This document shows positions 18,225 through 27,959 of a DNA stretch of 64,000 nt, one piece after another. The position numbers and the translations under genes were made by a program. The stretch is from an uncultured Spirochaetaceae bacterium. Its GTDB lineage: Bacteria; Spirochaetota; Spirochaetia; Sphaerochaetales; Sphaerochaetaceae. The notes beneath the pieces were generated by a model. That model was not told the DNA's origin. It saw only the letters and a list, made by a program, of their open reading frames with translations, and made no database searches. Location: positions 56,651 to 120,650 of the forward strand of contig CALXYI010000047.1 in the NCBI GenBank assembly GCA_944392935.1. The letters are read 5' to 3'. How positions within the stretch are numbered: the first letter of the stretch is position 1; each line of letters begins with the position of its first letter.

Positions 18225-18277
18225 CTGCTAATCCGCTATTATCGTAGCGACACGGAAAAGAGGGTTCCTGCTTAATT

Positions 18278-19048
18278 ATGAAAGATGATCGGCTGGAAAT
18301 CAGCCTGGATTATATGAAATTCACCATAGAAGCTGATGGCGAGGTGCTTTCGGATGAGCTGTCCGAGGCCTTCAGGGGCATAATCGAGGATGGCGGGAGC
18401 GCAGACAAGGCCATAGCTTCGTATATACGTTCCGAGGCGCTTTCCGGGAATTCATACAGCGGAGAGGATGAGATGTCCGTCTACCCCGGTACCAGATGCC
18501 TTGTCAATTACTTCGGGATCAAGGACAAGCCGCAGCTGAGGCGCATCGATAAGAGGATCTCATCGTTCAGGACAGCGGAGCTGCTGCGGAAGCCTCTGGA
18601 TATGCCGTTCTCGTTCGAGCATCTCGTGGCGATACACTCCCATCTCTTCGGTGACATCTATCCATCTGCGGGGATGATAAGGACTTCCGCCTCAAAGAAG
18701 CATCGCGAATACTGCCAGCCTGATTATATAATCCCGTCTGCGGAGAAGCTCTTCGACAACCTCAGGTCAAGCCATTATCTCCGCGGCATCACCGATACCG
18801 ATGATTTCATCAATGAGCTGGCATATTACATGGGGGAAGTGGAGGCTCTGCATCCTTTCCTGGACGGCAATGGCCGCGTCACGCGCCTTTTCTTCAATCT
18901 CCTCTCGCTCAGCGCTGGCTATGTCATCGGATGGGGAAGCGCTGATCCTGACCATTTCCTTGAGGCCAATGTCGCTGCGCTCGATGGCGATTACCAGGCA
19001 CTGATAGACGTTCTTGAGGAGATCGTGATACCGCTTGCTGCGGAATGA
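18278..19048 (+). CDS. Fic-domain protein, probable AMP-transferase
   Basis: A 256-residue Fic protein. The full active motif HPFLDGNGRVTR (His192 to Arg203) is intact, which predicts transfer of AMP from ATP to a hydroxyl of a target protein. The flap region may be around YIIPSAEKLFDNL (residues 150-162). The N-terminal 60 residues contain a small helical segment, but the inhibitory (S/T)xxxE(G/N) motif could not be placed with certainty. No separate antitoxin gene is adjacent. A TATTAT hexamer at 18237-18242 is a possible -10, and the ribosome site is weak. It may be a regulator or a toxin. Confidence 0.88.
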   Translation: MKDDRLEISLDYMKFTIEADGEVLSDELSEAFRGIIEDGGSADKAIASYIRSEALSGNSYSGEDEMSVYPGTRCLVNYFGIKDKPQLRRIDKRISSFRTAELLRKPLDMPFSFEHLVAIHSHLFGDIYPSAGMIRTSASKKHREYCQPDYIIPSAEKLFDNLRSSHYLRGITDTDDFINELAYYMGEVEALHPFLDGNGRVTRLFFNLLSLSAGYVIGWGSADPDHFLEANVAALDGDYQALIDVLEEIVIPLAAE

Positions 19049-19068
19049 GCCTGCATGCACGCAGAAGG

Positions 19069-19096
19069 AGCCCTGATACCGTGAGGCGTCAGGGCT
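19069..19096. terminator. Bidirectional terminator between fic and rlmKL
   Basis: An 8-bp stem (AGCCCTGA with TCAGGGCT) and a 12-nt loop lie between the convergent Fic and rlmKL genes, with a short TTT on the plus-strand 3' side. It is the only hairpin in this short gap. Confidence 0.5.
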
Positions 19097-19102
19097 TTGC
19101 CA

Positions 19103-21337
19103 TCAGCCCCGGTCCTGTCCTTTCACCTTCGGCGTGCGCCGTCCAGGAAGGCTCACCTTCACCTTGTTGCGGATCAGGAAGCATTTATGCACGTTCGGAT
19201 CCCCGCTGAAGTCCTTGCCGATCGTCTTCTCCGTGATGTCCTCAACGATGAATCTGTCGAGTATCCCCTGATCCATCCTGAAGCGGCGGAAGTTCGTCGA
19301 GAATATCAGGATACCGCCCGGGGCGAGATGCATCGCGGCAGCCTTTATGAGCTTCCAGTGATCGCGCTGGACATCGAAGGTACTCCGGCCCTTGCTGTTC
19401 GAGAATGTCGGCGGGTCGCAGAAGATGAGGTCATACCTGTCGTATGTCTCCCAGAGCCAGTCTATCGCGTCATCGCGGTAGAAGAAGTTCCCGATATCCG
19501 TAGGATAGCCGTTTATCTTCAGGTTCTCTATCGCCCAGTCGAGGTAGGTCGATGAGGCATCGACGGAGACCGTGGACACGGCACCGCCTTTTATGGCATT
19601 GAGCGTCGCCGTTGCCGTGTAGCAGAAGAGGTTGAGGAACCTCTTCCCCTCCGCCATCTCCTGTATCATCTTCCTCACCGGCCTGTGGTCGAGGAAGATC
19701 CCCGTGTCCAGGTAATCCTGGAAATTCACGAGCATCCTCAGCCCGTTCTCCCTGATGATGTTGAAGCGGTTGGAGGAGGCCAGCCGGGTATACTGCGATT
19801 TCCCTTTCTGGCTTCTCCTTTCCTTCACATAGATGTTCTCGAGATCGATCCCTGTTGCACGCTCCGTGGCATAGATGATGTCATTCAGCCTCTCTTCCGC
19901 AGTCTCCCTGTCAATATAGTCAGGAGCCCTGTATTCCGCGAGGTTTATCCACTTGCCCTCATAGATATCGATGGCAGCGGCGTATTCGGGGATGTCGGCA
20001 TCGTAGATCCTGTAGCATGTGACTCCTTCCTTCTCCATCTCGCCCCGGAGGCTCTCGAGGTTCTTCATTATCTTCCTGTAGACGATCTGGGCACCTGCGG
20101 AGAGGGGAGCTGCAAGACGTGCCTTCTTCTTCTCCCGTGCCTTCTCAGCTAGCGCGGCCTTCTCCTCATCGGTGAAGATGATGTAATGCGCAGCCTGGCA
20201 GAGGATCCCTCCGTTGTAGAGCGAATTGGTGCGGTCAGGCTTCATGTCTATGTTCGTCAGGAGCTCGCTCGAGCCTGTGAGCAGCGTTGCCCTCCAGCCT
20301 TTGAAGACATCCTGGAGCACCCTTCCTATTTCGCTGTAGAGCCTGTCGATATCCTCGACACGCATCCTCTCCCCGTAAGGTGGATCCGTGACGATATAGC
20401 CTTTATCCGCAGGCCTGTCCGCTGCTGTGAACGATGTGAAGTCCCTGACCGAGAAGCTTATGAGCCCATCGACTCCAGCCCTCTCCGCTGCAGCTTCCGC
20501 GATCCTCACCGCTCTGGGGGAGATGTCCGAGGCATAGATCTGTATGTCATACTCATCTATGGCTTTCTGCCTTCTTGCCTCGGCTTCTTCCCTGATGCTG
20601 TTCCATAGGTTCTCATCGAATCCCCTTAGGCGGCAGAATGCGAAAGGATTCCTCCTGATAAGCCCGGGAGCCGTGTCAGATGCCATCAGGGCTGCCTCTA
20701 TGGCGATGGTGCCGCTGCCGCAGAAAGGATCCATGAACACACCTGGGCAGCCATCGCTTGCTGTCCTCTTCCATTCGCTCCTGGATATGAGTGCTGCAGC
20801 GAGATGCTCCTTGAGCACTGCCTCAGTCTGATCCTCGCGGTAGCCTCTCTGATGAAGCCCCTCACCGGAGAAGTCCGCATACCAGACAACGGTCCTGTCG
20901 TGTATATGCACATGCACCGTGATATCAGGGGAGTCGACATCCACATCCGGCCTGACACCGTCGAACTTCTCCTTGATGCGGTCGCAGATGCCATCCTTGA
21001 CCTTCAGCGCGGCATAGTGGCTGTTGTTTATCCATCTGCAGCTCTGGGTCGTGCATGTCACCTTCATCGTCGTCTCAGGAGCGATCCAATCCTCCCATGG
21101 AAGAGCTGCCGTTGATTCATAGAGCTCCTCATCGCTCTCTGTGTCATCATCCCTGTAAAGCGCCATCAGGAGCCGCGATGCCACACGCGCATACATGCAG
21201 AAGCGCATCCCTGTCTCCCAGCTCCCGTCGAATTCCACCCCGGATGATGTCTGCCTCACATCCTCCGATCCTGCAGCCCGGGCCTCGCTGGCCACGAGGT
21301 CACCCTGATTAGCTGCGCATGCTGCGAAGAATATCAT
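19103..21337 (-). CDS. rlmL: Bifunctional 23S rRNA methyltransferase RlmKL
   Basis: A 744-residue fusion that methylates 23S rRNA at G2445 (N2, RlmL part) and G2069 (N7, RlmK part) in E. coli numbering. The order is a THUMP RNA-binding domain (about residues 50-160), then RlmL with the SAM motif DPFCGSGT (203-210) and catalytic TDPPYGERM. The RlmK part has FLNLFCYTATAT and CDPPTFSNSK. A longer open frame to 21538 exists, but ATG 21337 fits: it lies next to the hslO stop and has GGGAGGAG upstream. It is cotranscribed with hslO and ftsH. Confidence 0.93.
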   Translation of the reverse strand: MIFFAACAANQGDLVASEARAAGSEDVRQTSSGVEFDGSWETGMRFCMYARVASRLLMALYRDDDTESDEELYESTAALPWEDWIAPETTMKVTCTTQSCRWINNSHYAALKVKDGICDRIKEKFDGVRPDVDVDSPDITVHVHIHDRTVVWYADFSGEGLHQRGYREDQTEAVLKEHLAAALISRSEWKRTASDGCPGVFMDPFCGSGTIAIEAALMASDTAPGLIRRNPFAFCRLRGFDENLWNSIREEAEARRQKAIDEYDIQIYASDISPRAVRIAEAAAERAGVDGLISFSVRDFTSFTAADRPADKGYIVTDPPYGERMRVEDIDRLYSEIGRVLQDVFKGWRATLLTGSSELLTNIDMKPDRTNSLYNGGILCQAAHYIIFTDEEKAALAEKAREKKKARLAAPLSAGAQIVYRKIMKNLESLRGEMEKEGVTCYRIYDADIPEYAAAIDIYEGKWINLAEYRAPDYIDRETAEERLNDIIYATERATGIDLENIYVKERRSQKGKSQYTRLASSNRFNIIRENGLRMLVNFQDYLDTGIFLDHRPVRKMIQEMAEGKRFLNLFCYTATATLNAIKGGAVSTVSVDASSTYLDWAIENLKINGYPTDIGNFFYRDDAIDWLWETYDRYDLIFCDPPTFSNSKGRSTFDVQRDHWKLIKAAAMHLAPGGILIFSTNFRRFRMDQGILDRFIVEDITEKTIGKDFSGDPNVHKCFLIRNKVKVSLPGRRTPKVKGQDRG

Positions 21338-22263
21338 CGCTCCTCCCTGAATATGCTCTCTATCTCTTCCTTCCCAAAACCGTATTCCGAACCGCAGTTG
21401 AAGCACTCCAGCACGAGCGGGAAGCTCCCTTCCTCGATTCCCTTCCTCTCCGCTTCCGGCAGCGAGCCCAGGTATTCCCTGAATCCCTCCCTCGAGCATG
21501 GGCATGAGAAGCCTACCGGCGTATGTCCGGCATGGCACGGTGAATAGGCTGAGAATGCTTGCTCCGCGTACTCCCTTGCAGTCATGCCGCAGGAAAGCGC
21601 CTTTCCCATGCCTTTCAGCTTACCGGCCTCCTCCTGGAGCGATGAGAGCGTGCCTTCATCCGCTCCAGGCATTGCCTGTATGAAGATCCCGCCGGCTCCC
21701 CATACCCTGCCTGCCTTATCGAAGCTTATCGACAGGTAGAAGAGGGAAGGGGTCTGCTCGGATTCCTGGAAATAGAGCGCAAGATCCTTGGCTATGCTGC
21801 CATGGCCGAGCATGACCTGCCCGGAGAACGGTATGCGGCTGCCTTCGAGTATCCTTGTCACCGTGAGGAATCCAGGTCCGAACATCGGGGATGTGTCCAG
21901 CGATTCCAGGGGGCTGTCGAGCGGTATTGGATTGCGGTAGAGGTAGCCTCTGACCGCACCCGAGGCCCAGGCTTCCACGGAAAGGCCCTTCACGGGACCT
22001 CCGCATTCTATATCCATCCTTATCCTGTCATTGCCCTTTACCGTTGATGTGAGAAGCGCACCTGCTATATATGCCTGGCCGAGGATGTATGTCTCCATCA
22101 GTCCTGTGCGGTGGTTCGCGCGCATCTGGTTCACCATCGCCGTCGCCGATACTGAGGATATCCTGACGGTATCATCGGCAATCAGAAAAACCTCTCTCCC
22201 GTCTGCAGGAAGAGAGGCTATATGCTCCCTTAGTTCCATGTCCTCGATAGCTGCTGGAATCAT
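21334..22263 (-). CDS. hslO: Redox-regulated chaperone Hsp33
   Basis: A 309-residue Hsp33, a cytoplasmic holdase switched on by oxidative unfolding. The zinc centre is complete: Cys254 and Cys256 (FSCPCS), then Cys287 and Cys290 (LECFNCG). The N-terminal half has the family motif MRANHRTGLMETYILGQ. It overlaps the rlmKL start and begins 9 bp after the ftsH stop, so the three genes form a stress and ribosome quality operon. Confidence 0.95.
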   Translation of the reverse strand: MIPAAIEDMELREHIASLPADGREVFLIADDTVRISSVSATAMVNQMRANHRTGLMETYILGQAYIAGALLTSTVKGNDRIRMDIECGGPVKGLSVEAWASGAVRGYLYRNPIPLDSPLESLDTSPMFGPGFLTVTRILEGSRIPFSGQVMLGHGSIAKDLALYFQESEQTPSLFYLSISFDKAGRVWGAGGIFIQAMPGADEGTLSSLQEEAGKLKGMGKALSCGMTAREYAEQAFSAYSPCHAGHTPVGFSCPCSREGFREYLGSLPEAERKGIEEGSFPLVLECFNCGSEYGFGKEEIESIFREER

Positions 22264-22272
22264 AGCTGTAGC

Positions 22273-24252
22273 TTATTGGACTGCATACTGTTTTGCAAGT
22301 GCCGCGAACTCATCCTCCTCAAGCACCTCCTTCTCCAGAAGCGCCTTCGCGATCGCCTCAAGGGCTGCCTTGTTCTTCCTCAGGTTCCCGAGGACTATGC
22401 TGTAGCGTGCTGCCATCATCCTCTCGGCCTCCTCGTCGATGTACTGCTGCGTCGCTTCCGAGTATTCCCTTGCCCCGGAGACACCGTCTATGCCCGATGA
22501 TCTCTTGGGCAGGGTAAGGTTGCGGAACTTATCCGACATGCCGTAATCGGTGATCATCTGCCTTATGGTATCGGAAGCGCGCGAGATATCATTGCTCGCA
22601 CCTGTCGAGATATCCCCATAGATGGTCTCCTCTGCCGCCCTTCCTCCGAGCATGACATCAACCGAGCCCAGAAGCTCTGATTCGGAGAGGATGAACCTGT
22701 CCTCGGTGGGATACTGCAGCGTATAGCCGAGCGCGCCATATCCGCGGGGCACTATCGATATCTTCGATACAGGCGAGGAGCCTGGCGTGAGGTATGCTGT
22801 GAGCGCATGACCTGTCTCATGGTATGCGACCCTCTCCCTTTCCTTCGGGTCAAGCACCCGGCTCTTGCGCTCGAGGCCTGCTATCGACTTCTCGATCGCT
22901 TCCTCGAAATCCACCTGCTCCACGCTCTCATGCCCGCGTCTCACGGCCTGGAGCGCAGCTTCATTCGCGATGTTGGCCAGATCCGCACCGGCAAGCCCTG
23001 CTGATGCCTGCGCGATCTTCCTCAGGTCGACATCCGGTGCCAGCTTCATTCCTCTTGTATGGATGCCGAGTATGGCTTCGCGCCCTGCGAGATCCGGCTT
23101 GTCGACCAGCACCTGCCTGTCGAAGCGTCCGGGCCTGAGCAGCGCATCATCGAGCACTTCAGGGCGGTTCGTGGCAGCAAGGATTATGACGCCGGTGCGG
23201 GAGTCGAATCCATCCATCTCGACCAGAAGCTGGTTGAGCGTCTGCTCGCGCTCATCATTGCCTCCTATCGTGGCTGCGGAACGCTTGCGGCCTATGGCAT
23301 CGATCTCGTCTATGAATATTATGCACGGACTCTTCTCCTTCGCCTGCTTGAAGAGGTCGCGGACCCTTGCCGCTCCGACTCCGACGAACATCTCCACGAA
23401 ATCCGCTCCGCTCATGCGGAAGAACGGCACCCCGGCCTCTCCTGCCACGGCTTTCGCCAGAAGCGTCTTCCCGGTTCCCGGAGGCCCTACGAGAAGGACG
23501 CCCTTCGGTATCTTCGCGCCCATGTCGGTATAGCGCTGCGGGTTCCTCAGGAAATCCACGACTTCGACGAGCTCTGCCTTCGCCTCGTCCTCGCCCGCGA
23601 CATCCGAGAACTTGATGCCCGTATCGTTCTCTGCGACGAGCTGGCTCTTGTTCTGGCTGAATGACATGACACCGGCCGCGCCGCCTGAGATCCTTTTCGA
23701 CATCCACGCGTAGAAGATGAAGAATACCGCAATCGGGAAGATCATCGACAGGAGATAGCTCAGCATGGAGGGCTTTGCCGGTTCCGTCGCATAGTACTCA
23801 ACGCCTTTCGCATCAAGGAGCTCCACGAAGCCCGGATCATCTATCATGTATGTCTGGTAGGCTGCGATGCCCGCTGTGTCTATAGAGGAGGGGATCCTGT
23901 GGGTCCTCGCGATCTCACGCAGGGTCGAGACAGCCTCGCTCTTCGTCAGGCTGTAGCCGATGTACTCATCGCCATTGAATGCGACCTGCACTATCGTACC
24001 GTCGCTGACATACTCCTTGAACTGGCTGTAGTCGATGCTTATCGCCTGGTCCAGCTCCGAGGAGAAGAAGAGGTTGTTGATCATGATGATCAGCAGGAAC
24101 ACGATTATGAAATACCATATCGAGAAGGTGAATTTCCTCCTCGAGCTGCCATTCCCGCCGTTATCCGTATGAAGTCCCGGTTCAGGGGATTTCCTTCTGC
24201 GCTTGCCGTCATTCGCCTCAAGCAGGCTGCTTTCCTTTTCCTTTTCGGACAT
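22273..24252 (-). CDS. ftsH: ATP-dependent zinc metalloprotease FtsH
   Basis: A 659-residue membrane AAA+ protease. It has a charged N-terminal tail, a first transmembrane helix (about 44-64), an extracytoplasmic domain (65-165) and a second helix (166-184). The AAA module has Walker A GPPGTGKT (256-263) and Walker B with DEID (315-318). The zinc protease motif is HETGH (478-482). It degrades membrane and unstable regulatory proteins. It is first in the ftsH-hslO-rlmKL operon; a TATTAT at 24284-24279 on the minus strand may be its -10. All catalytic parts are intact. Confidence 0.97.
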   Translation of the reverse strand: MSEKEKESSLLEANDGKRRRKSPEPGLHTDNGGNGSSRRKFTFSIWYFIIVFLLIIMINNLFFSSELDQAISIDYSQFKEYVSDGTIVQVAFNGDEYIGYSLTKSEAVSTLREIARTHRIPSSIDTAGIAAYQTYMIDDPGFVELLDAKGVEYYATEPAKPSMLSYLLSMIFPIAVFFIFYAWMSKRISGGAAGVMSFSQNKSQLVAENDTGIKFSDVAGEDEAKAELVEVVDFLRNPQRYTDMGAKIPKGVLLVGPPGTGKTLLAKAVAGEAGVPFFRMSGADFVEMFVGVGAARVRDLFKQAKEKSPCIIFIDEIDAIGRKRSAATIGGNDEREQTLNQLLVEMDGFDSRTGVIILAATNRPEVLDDALLRPGRFDRQVLVDKPDLAGREAILGIHTRGMKLAPDVDLRKIAQASAGLAGADLANIANEAALQAVRRGHESVEQVDFEEAIEKSIAGLERKSRVLDPKERERVAYHETGHALTAYLTPGSSPVSKISIVPRGYGALGYTLQYPTEDRFILSESELLGSVDVMLGGRAAEETIYGDISTGASNDISRASDTIRQMITDYGMSDKFRNLTLPKRSSGIDGVSGAREYSEATQQYIDEEAERMMAARYSIVLGNLRKNKAALEAIAKALLEKEVLEEDEFAALAKQYAVQ

Positions 24253-24366
24253 GATTGCTGTCTTCCTTTTCCATTAAGATAATATGGCATTGCGGAAAAG
24301 GCATTCCGGCAATATGTAGAATATGTGTCATTCAGCATGCCGCAAGACTAATCTGGCGGTATTGTA

Positions 24367-24372
24367 TATAAT
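24367..24372 (+). promoter_or_regulatory. -10 box placed for leaderless start of the histidine kinase
   Basis: A perfect TATAAT whose usual start point, 7 nt downstream, is exactly the A of the ATG at 24379. No Shine-Dalgarno precedes that ATG, and no convincing -35 is present. Confidence 0.55.
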
Positions 24373-24378
24373 CGCAGC

Positions 24379-25662
24379 ATGGGATGGAGAATACCGAGGA
24401 TAAGGGACTGGACTCCGGAGAGGAAGGAGGCTGCGATCACTACGGCGGTAGTGACATTCACCCTTCTGATATTCCTTGTGCTCCTCATCACGATGGCTTC
24501 CATCCTCATCTCGTCGGAGAGCCTGAGGCTGGAGAATGCGGTCGAGAGGGCGTTCAGCGAGGTGATTGCCGCACTCAGGTACGGTGATGAGCCTCTTCCT
24601 GATACCATGAAGGAGAGGAATGTGCTCGGCTTCGGATACTACACCCCGAATGGAATGCCCATATTCATATGGGGAGATGCATACAGGGTGCTTCCATTCT
24701 CGGGATTCACCGATTCCTCGGAGCTTTCCGATACCCTCATATCATTCAACCGGGATACCGATGTGATCGAATGCATGCGCTATGCGCAGTCGATCTCCCT
24801 GGATCCTGAGAACATATTCAGGCGCGATGGCGGCGGGGCGATAGAGTTCCCCGATATAATCTACCTCTCGTTCGATGCCTCCTCCTTCATGGACAGGATA
24901 GCCCTGACACGAATCGTCTCGCTCTGCTCCATCTCCGTCATCATCATCCTCTATTTCATCATCCTGCACATACTCAGCCAGAACAGGAAGTTCCGGGATG
25001 CCCTGCGCCAGCAGGAGAGCCTCGTAAGGCTTGGCGAGGCGGCGAGGACCCTTACCCATGAGATAAAGAATCCCCTTTCCGCGATAGCGATACAGGTCGC
25101 CATCCTCAAGAGGGAGGTCCGTCCTGAGGTCCTGCCGGATGTCATGGTCATAGATCATGAGGCAGGGCGCCTCCGGCAGCTCACGGACAAGGTCTCCGAT
25201 TTCCTGCGCAACCCCGTAGGCCATGCCGTGCCTCTCGATCTCTCCGAGGAGGTGCGCGATCTCCTTCCGCTCTTCAATGGGCGGGTTCGGGCGTCAGGCC
25301 CATTCCCTGATGAGGCGCCGATCGAATTCGACAAGGACAAGCTGAGATCGGTCCTCGAGAATCTCATGAAGAATGCCATCGAGGCATGCGAGGGGCTGCA
25401 GATCGATGCCGAGATCGAGGTGAGGAGATGCGATGACGGCTTCTTCCGCGTCTTTGTCCGCGACCGCGGATGCGGTATAAATGAAAGCGATATGAAGAGG
25501 CTCTTCGATCCTTTCTTCACAACGAAGATACATGGTTCCGGAATAGGGCTTGCCCTGTCGCAGAGATTCCTGCGTGCGGCCGGAGGATCGCTGAGGCTCT
25601 ATCCGAGGGAAGGCGGCGGGACGGTTGCTGAGGCCGCGATCCCGGAAAGGAGGGTGCTATGA
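24379..25662 (+). CDS. Sensor histidine kinase (NtrB-like class)
   Basis: A 427-residue inner-membrane kinase. Two transmembrane helices (about 17-42 and 174-199) flank an extracytoplasmic sensor of 130 residues with no recognised fold. The dimerisation helix carries the phospho-accepting His227 (LTHEIKNPLSA). The ATPase domain has the N box (LENLMKNAIEAC), G1 (DRGCGINES) and G2 (GSGIGLALS). The stop overlaps the response-regulator start by 4 bp, so it should phosphorylate that protein. It probably has a leaderless mRNA. Confidence 0.93.
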   Translation: MGWRIPRIRDWTPERKEAAITTAVVTFTLLIFLVLLITMASILISSESLRLENAVERAFSEVIAALRYGDEPLPDTMKERNVLGFGYYTPNGMPIFIWGDAYRVLPFSGFTDSSELSDTLISFNRDTDVIECMRYAQSISLDPENIFRRDGGGAIEFPDIIYLSFDASSFMDRIALTRIVSLCSISVIIILYFIILHILSQNRKFRDALRQQESLVRLGEAARTLTHEIKNPLSAIAIQVAILKREVRPEVLPDVMVIDHEAGRLRQLTDKVSDFLRNPVGHAVPLDLSEEVRDLLPLFNGRVRASGPFPDEAPIEFDKDKLRSVLENLMKNAIEACEGLQIDAEIEVRRCDDGFFRVFVRDRGCGINESDMKRLFDPFFTTKIHGSGIGLALSQRFLRAAGGSLRLYPREGGGTVAEAAIPERRVL

Positions 25663-26990
25663 GGGTCCTTGTCTGCGATGATGAGGAGAACATCAGGAAT
25701 CTGATGAAGCGCTTCCTCGGCATGGAGGGGATAGAGGCGGATACCGCAGAGAACGGGCTGTCCGCGCAGCGCTGCATGCGGGAGACCGCGTATGATGCGC
25801 TTCTCCTTGATCTCAGGATGCCTGGCATGGACGGCCTTGAGCTCCTGGGATGGCTGCGCGATGAAGGCTTCCGCATGCCCGTGATAATGATCAGCGCCCA
25901 TGGCGATATATCGGATGCGGTCACTGCCCTGAAGCAGGGAGCCCAGGATTACCTCGTGAAGCCGTTCGATCCCGAGGAAGTCGTCATAAGGATAAAGAGC
26001 CTCGTCGAGGCCCAGAATCTCAGGAATGCGGTGGAGCAGGAGAAGGATGGCGGGGATGCATTCATCGGAAGCAGCCCGGAGATGGCTGCCATAAGGAAGG
26101 TCATTGCCAGGATCGCGCCATCCCAGGCCAACGTGCTGATCACAGGCGAGTCCGGAACCGGCAAGGAAGTGGCTGCACGTGAGATACACCGCCTCTCCTC
26201 CGTCTCGTCAGGTCCTTTTGCCGCGATAAACATCGGAGGCGTTCCGGAGAACCTGCTGGAATCCGAGCTCTTCGGCTACGAGAAAGGGGCTTTCACCGGT
26301 GCAGTGCAGAGGAAGACCGGGCTTTTCGAGCTTGCATCCGGCGGCACGCTCTTCCTTGATGAGATCGGCGATATGCCGCTTTCGCTGCAGGTGAAGCTCC
26401 TCCGCGTGCTGCAGGAGAGGAAGATAACCAGGCTGGGAGGCACCTCCTCGATGCCGATAAACGCCCGCATCATAGCGGCAACGAACAAGGAGCTTGAGAA
26501 GATGGTCAGGGAAGGCAGCTTCCGTGAGGATCTCTTCTACCGCCTCAATGTCGTCAGGATTGCCATACCGCCGCTTCGCGAGAGGCGTGGCGATATCCCC
26601 CAGCTTGCCGCACACATCATCTCGAAGTACAACCGCACCATGGGGCTCAGGATCTCGGGGTTCACGCCAGAGGCGCTTGATGCGCTCTCCAGCCATAGCT
26701 TCTGCGGGAATGTCAGGGAGCTTGAGAACATCATAGAGCGTGCGATGATATTCTCCGATTCCGATATAATCGATGTCACCGATCTCGATCTGCGGAATAC
26801 GCTCTCCCTTGGGATCCAGGAGGAGAACGGGGCGATGCCTGAGAGCCTTACGCTCCGCGATGCCGAGAGGAATGCGATCATCAGGGCCCTCCACAGATGG
26901 GAAGGCAACCGCACAAGGGCTGCAGAGGAACTCGGGATATCGCGGCGCACGCTGATAAGCAAGATACAGGAATACGGGATAGGGATCTAG
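25659..26990 (+). CDS. Sigma-54-dependent response regulator (NtrC family)
   Basis: A 443-residue activator. The receiver domain (1-120) has phospho-acceptor Asp51 in LLLDLRMPG. The AAA+ domain has Walker A GESGTGKE (163-170) and a perfect sigma-54 contact loop GAFTGA (210-215). A Fis-type helix-turn-helix closes the protein (NRTRAAEELGISRRTLISKI). It is coupled to the kinase and followed 15 bp later by an ABC importer, which it may control, although I found no clear -24/-12 promoter between them. Confidence 0.94.
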   Translation: MRVLVCDDEENIRNLMKRFLGMEGIEADTAENGLSAQRCMRETAYDALLLDLRMPGMDGLELLGWLRDEGFRMPVIMISAHGDISDAVTALKQGAQDYLVKPFDPEEVVIRIKSLVEAQNLRNAVEQEKDGGDAFIGSSPEMAAIRKVIARIAPSQANVLITGESGTGKEVAAREIHRLSSVSSGPFAAINIGGVPENLLESELFGYEKGAFTGAVQRKTGLFELASGGTLFLDEIGDMPLSLQVKLLRVLQERKITRLGGTSSMPINARIIAATNKELEKMVREGSFREDLFYRLNVVRIAIPPLRERRGDIPQLAAHIISKYNRTMGLRISGFTPEALDALSSHSFCGNVRELENIIERAMIFSDSDIIDVTDLDLRNTLSLGIQEENGAMPESLTLRDAERNAIIRALHRWEGNRTRAAEELGISRRTLISKIQEYGIGI

Positions 26991-27005
26991 GAAGGAGGCA
27001 TGGAT

Positions 27006-27959
27006 ATGAGGAAGGCATTATCTGCCATGGTCATGCTGCTTGCTGCCGCAGCAGCGCTGGGGGCGGCGGATATCTCCGTCGCGGCTCTCCGCGGTCCGAC
27101 TGCCATCGGCATGGTCCGTCTGATGGATGAGAGCAGGGATGGGAATGCTGCAGATGGCAATTCATATACCTTCCGGATAGAAGGCGCGGCAGATGCCATC
27201 GTACCGCTGCTTGTCCGCTCTGATGCGGATATAGCTGCGATACCCGCGAATCTTGCCTCAGTGCTCTACAACCGCACGGATGGAGGGATCCGGGTGATAG
27301 CCATAAACACCCTCGGCGTGCTCTACATCGTCGAGAACGGGGAGAGCGTTCACTCGCTGGAGGATCTGAGGGGCAGGACCATCTATTCGGCGGGGAAAGG
27401 GGCGACTCCTGAGTATGCCCTGCAGCATGTGCTCCGCTCGGGCGGGCTGGAACCCGGCAGGGATGTCATGATCGAATGGAAGAGCGAGCACAGCGAGTGC
27501 GTTGCGGCCCTCAAGTCCGATCCAGAGGGTGTCGCGATGCTTCCGCAGCCTTTCGCCTCGACTGCGATGATGCAGCAGAAAGGGATACGCATTGCCCTTG
27601 ATCTCAATGAGCTCTGGGTGGATGCCGCGGGCTCGGTGCTGATCACCGGTGTGACAGTCGCCACAGAAGGATTCATCGAGTCAGAGCCGGAGGCGCTTGA
27701 GGCGTTCCTGTCAAGCTACCGCGATTCAGTTGATTATGTCTATTCGGACCTTGGGGGAGCTGCGGCTCTTACGGGGGAATTCGGCATAGTCCCGGAGGCG
27801 GCTGCCCTGAGGGCCATCCCATACTGCAGGGTGGTGCTGATCACGGGAAGCGCGATGGAGGAGGCGCTCTCTGCCTATCTTTCGATTCTCTATAGCCAGA
27901 ATCCGGCAAGCGTCGGAGGGAAGCTGCCCGATGAGGCTTTCTACTATACAGGGGAATAA
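27006..27959 (+). CDS. ABC transporter substrate-binding protein (SsuA/NMT1-like)
   Basis: A 317-residue exported binding protein with a signal peptide (about 1-20, AAAAALGAAD). The mature chain shows the NMT1/SsuA pattern, with VAALRGPTAIGM, a DIAAIPANLASVLYN stretch and LEDLRGRTIYSAGKGATPEY. ATG 27006 is preferred over ATG 27000 because GGAGG is only 1 nt from the earlier codon and 7 nt from the later one. The ligand of this family ranges from sulfonates and nitrate to thiamine precursors, and nothing here decides. It overlaps the permease gene. Confidence 0.85.
   Translation: MRKALSAMVMLLAAAAALGAADISVAALRGPTAIGMVRLMDESRDGNAADGNSYTFRIEGAADAIVPLLVRSDADIAAIPANLASVLYNRTDGGIRVIAINTLGVLYIVENGESVHSLEDLRGRTIYSAGKGATPEYALQHVLRSGGLEPGRDVMIEWKSEHSECVAALKSDPEGVAMLPQPFASTAMMQQKGIRIALDLNELWVDAAGSVLITGVTVATEGFIESEPEALEAFLSSYRDSVDYVYSDLGGAAALTGEFGIVPEAAALRAIPYCRVVLITGSAMEEALSAYLSILYSQNPASVGGKLPDEAFYYTGE

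Noticed and set aside
18338..18440. VbhA-type antitoxin domain fused to the Fic protein
   Set aside because: The helical segment is suggestive, but the required (S/T)xxxE(G/N) motif could not be placed.
21338..21538. Longer N-terminus for RlmKL
   Set aside because: The added 67 residues are unlike the family and overlap hslO; ATG 21337 has a strong ribosome site and the natural start of the protein.
25600..27010. Sigma-54 promoter for the SsuABC-like importer
   Set aside because: No GG-N10-GC element with good flanks was found before 27006; the 15-bp gap suggests cotranscription with the two-component genes.
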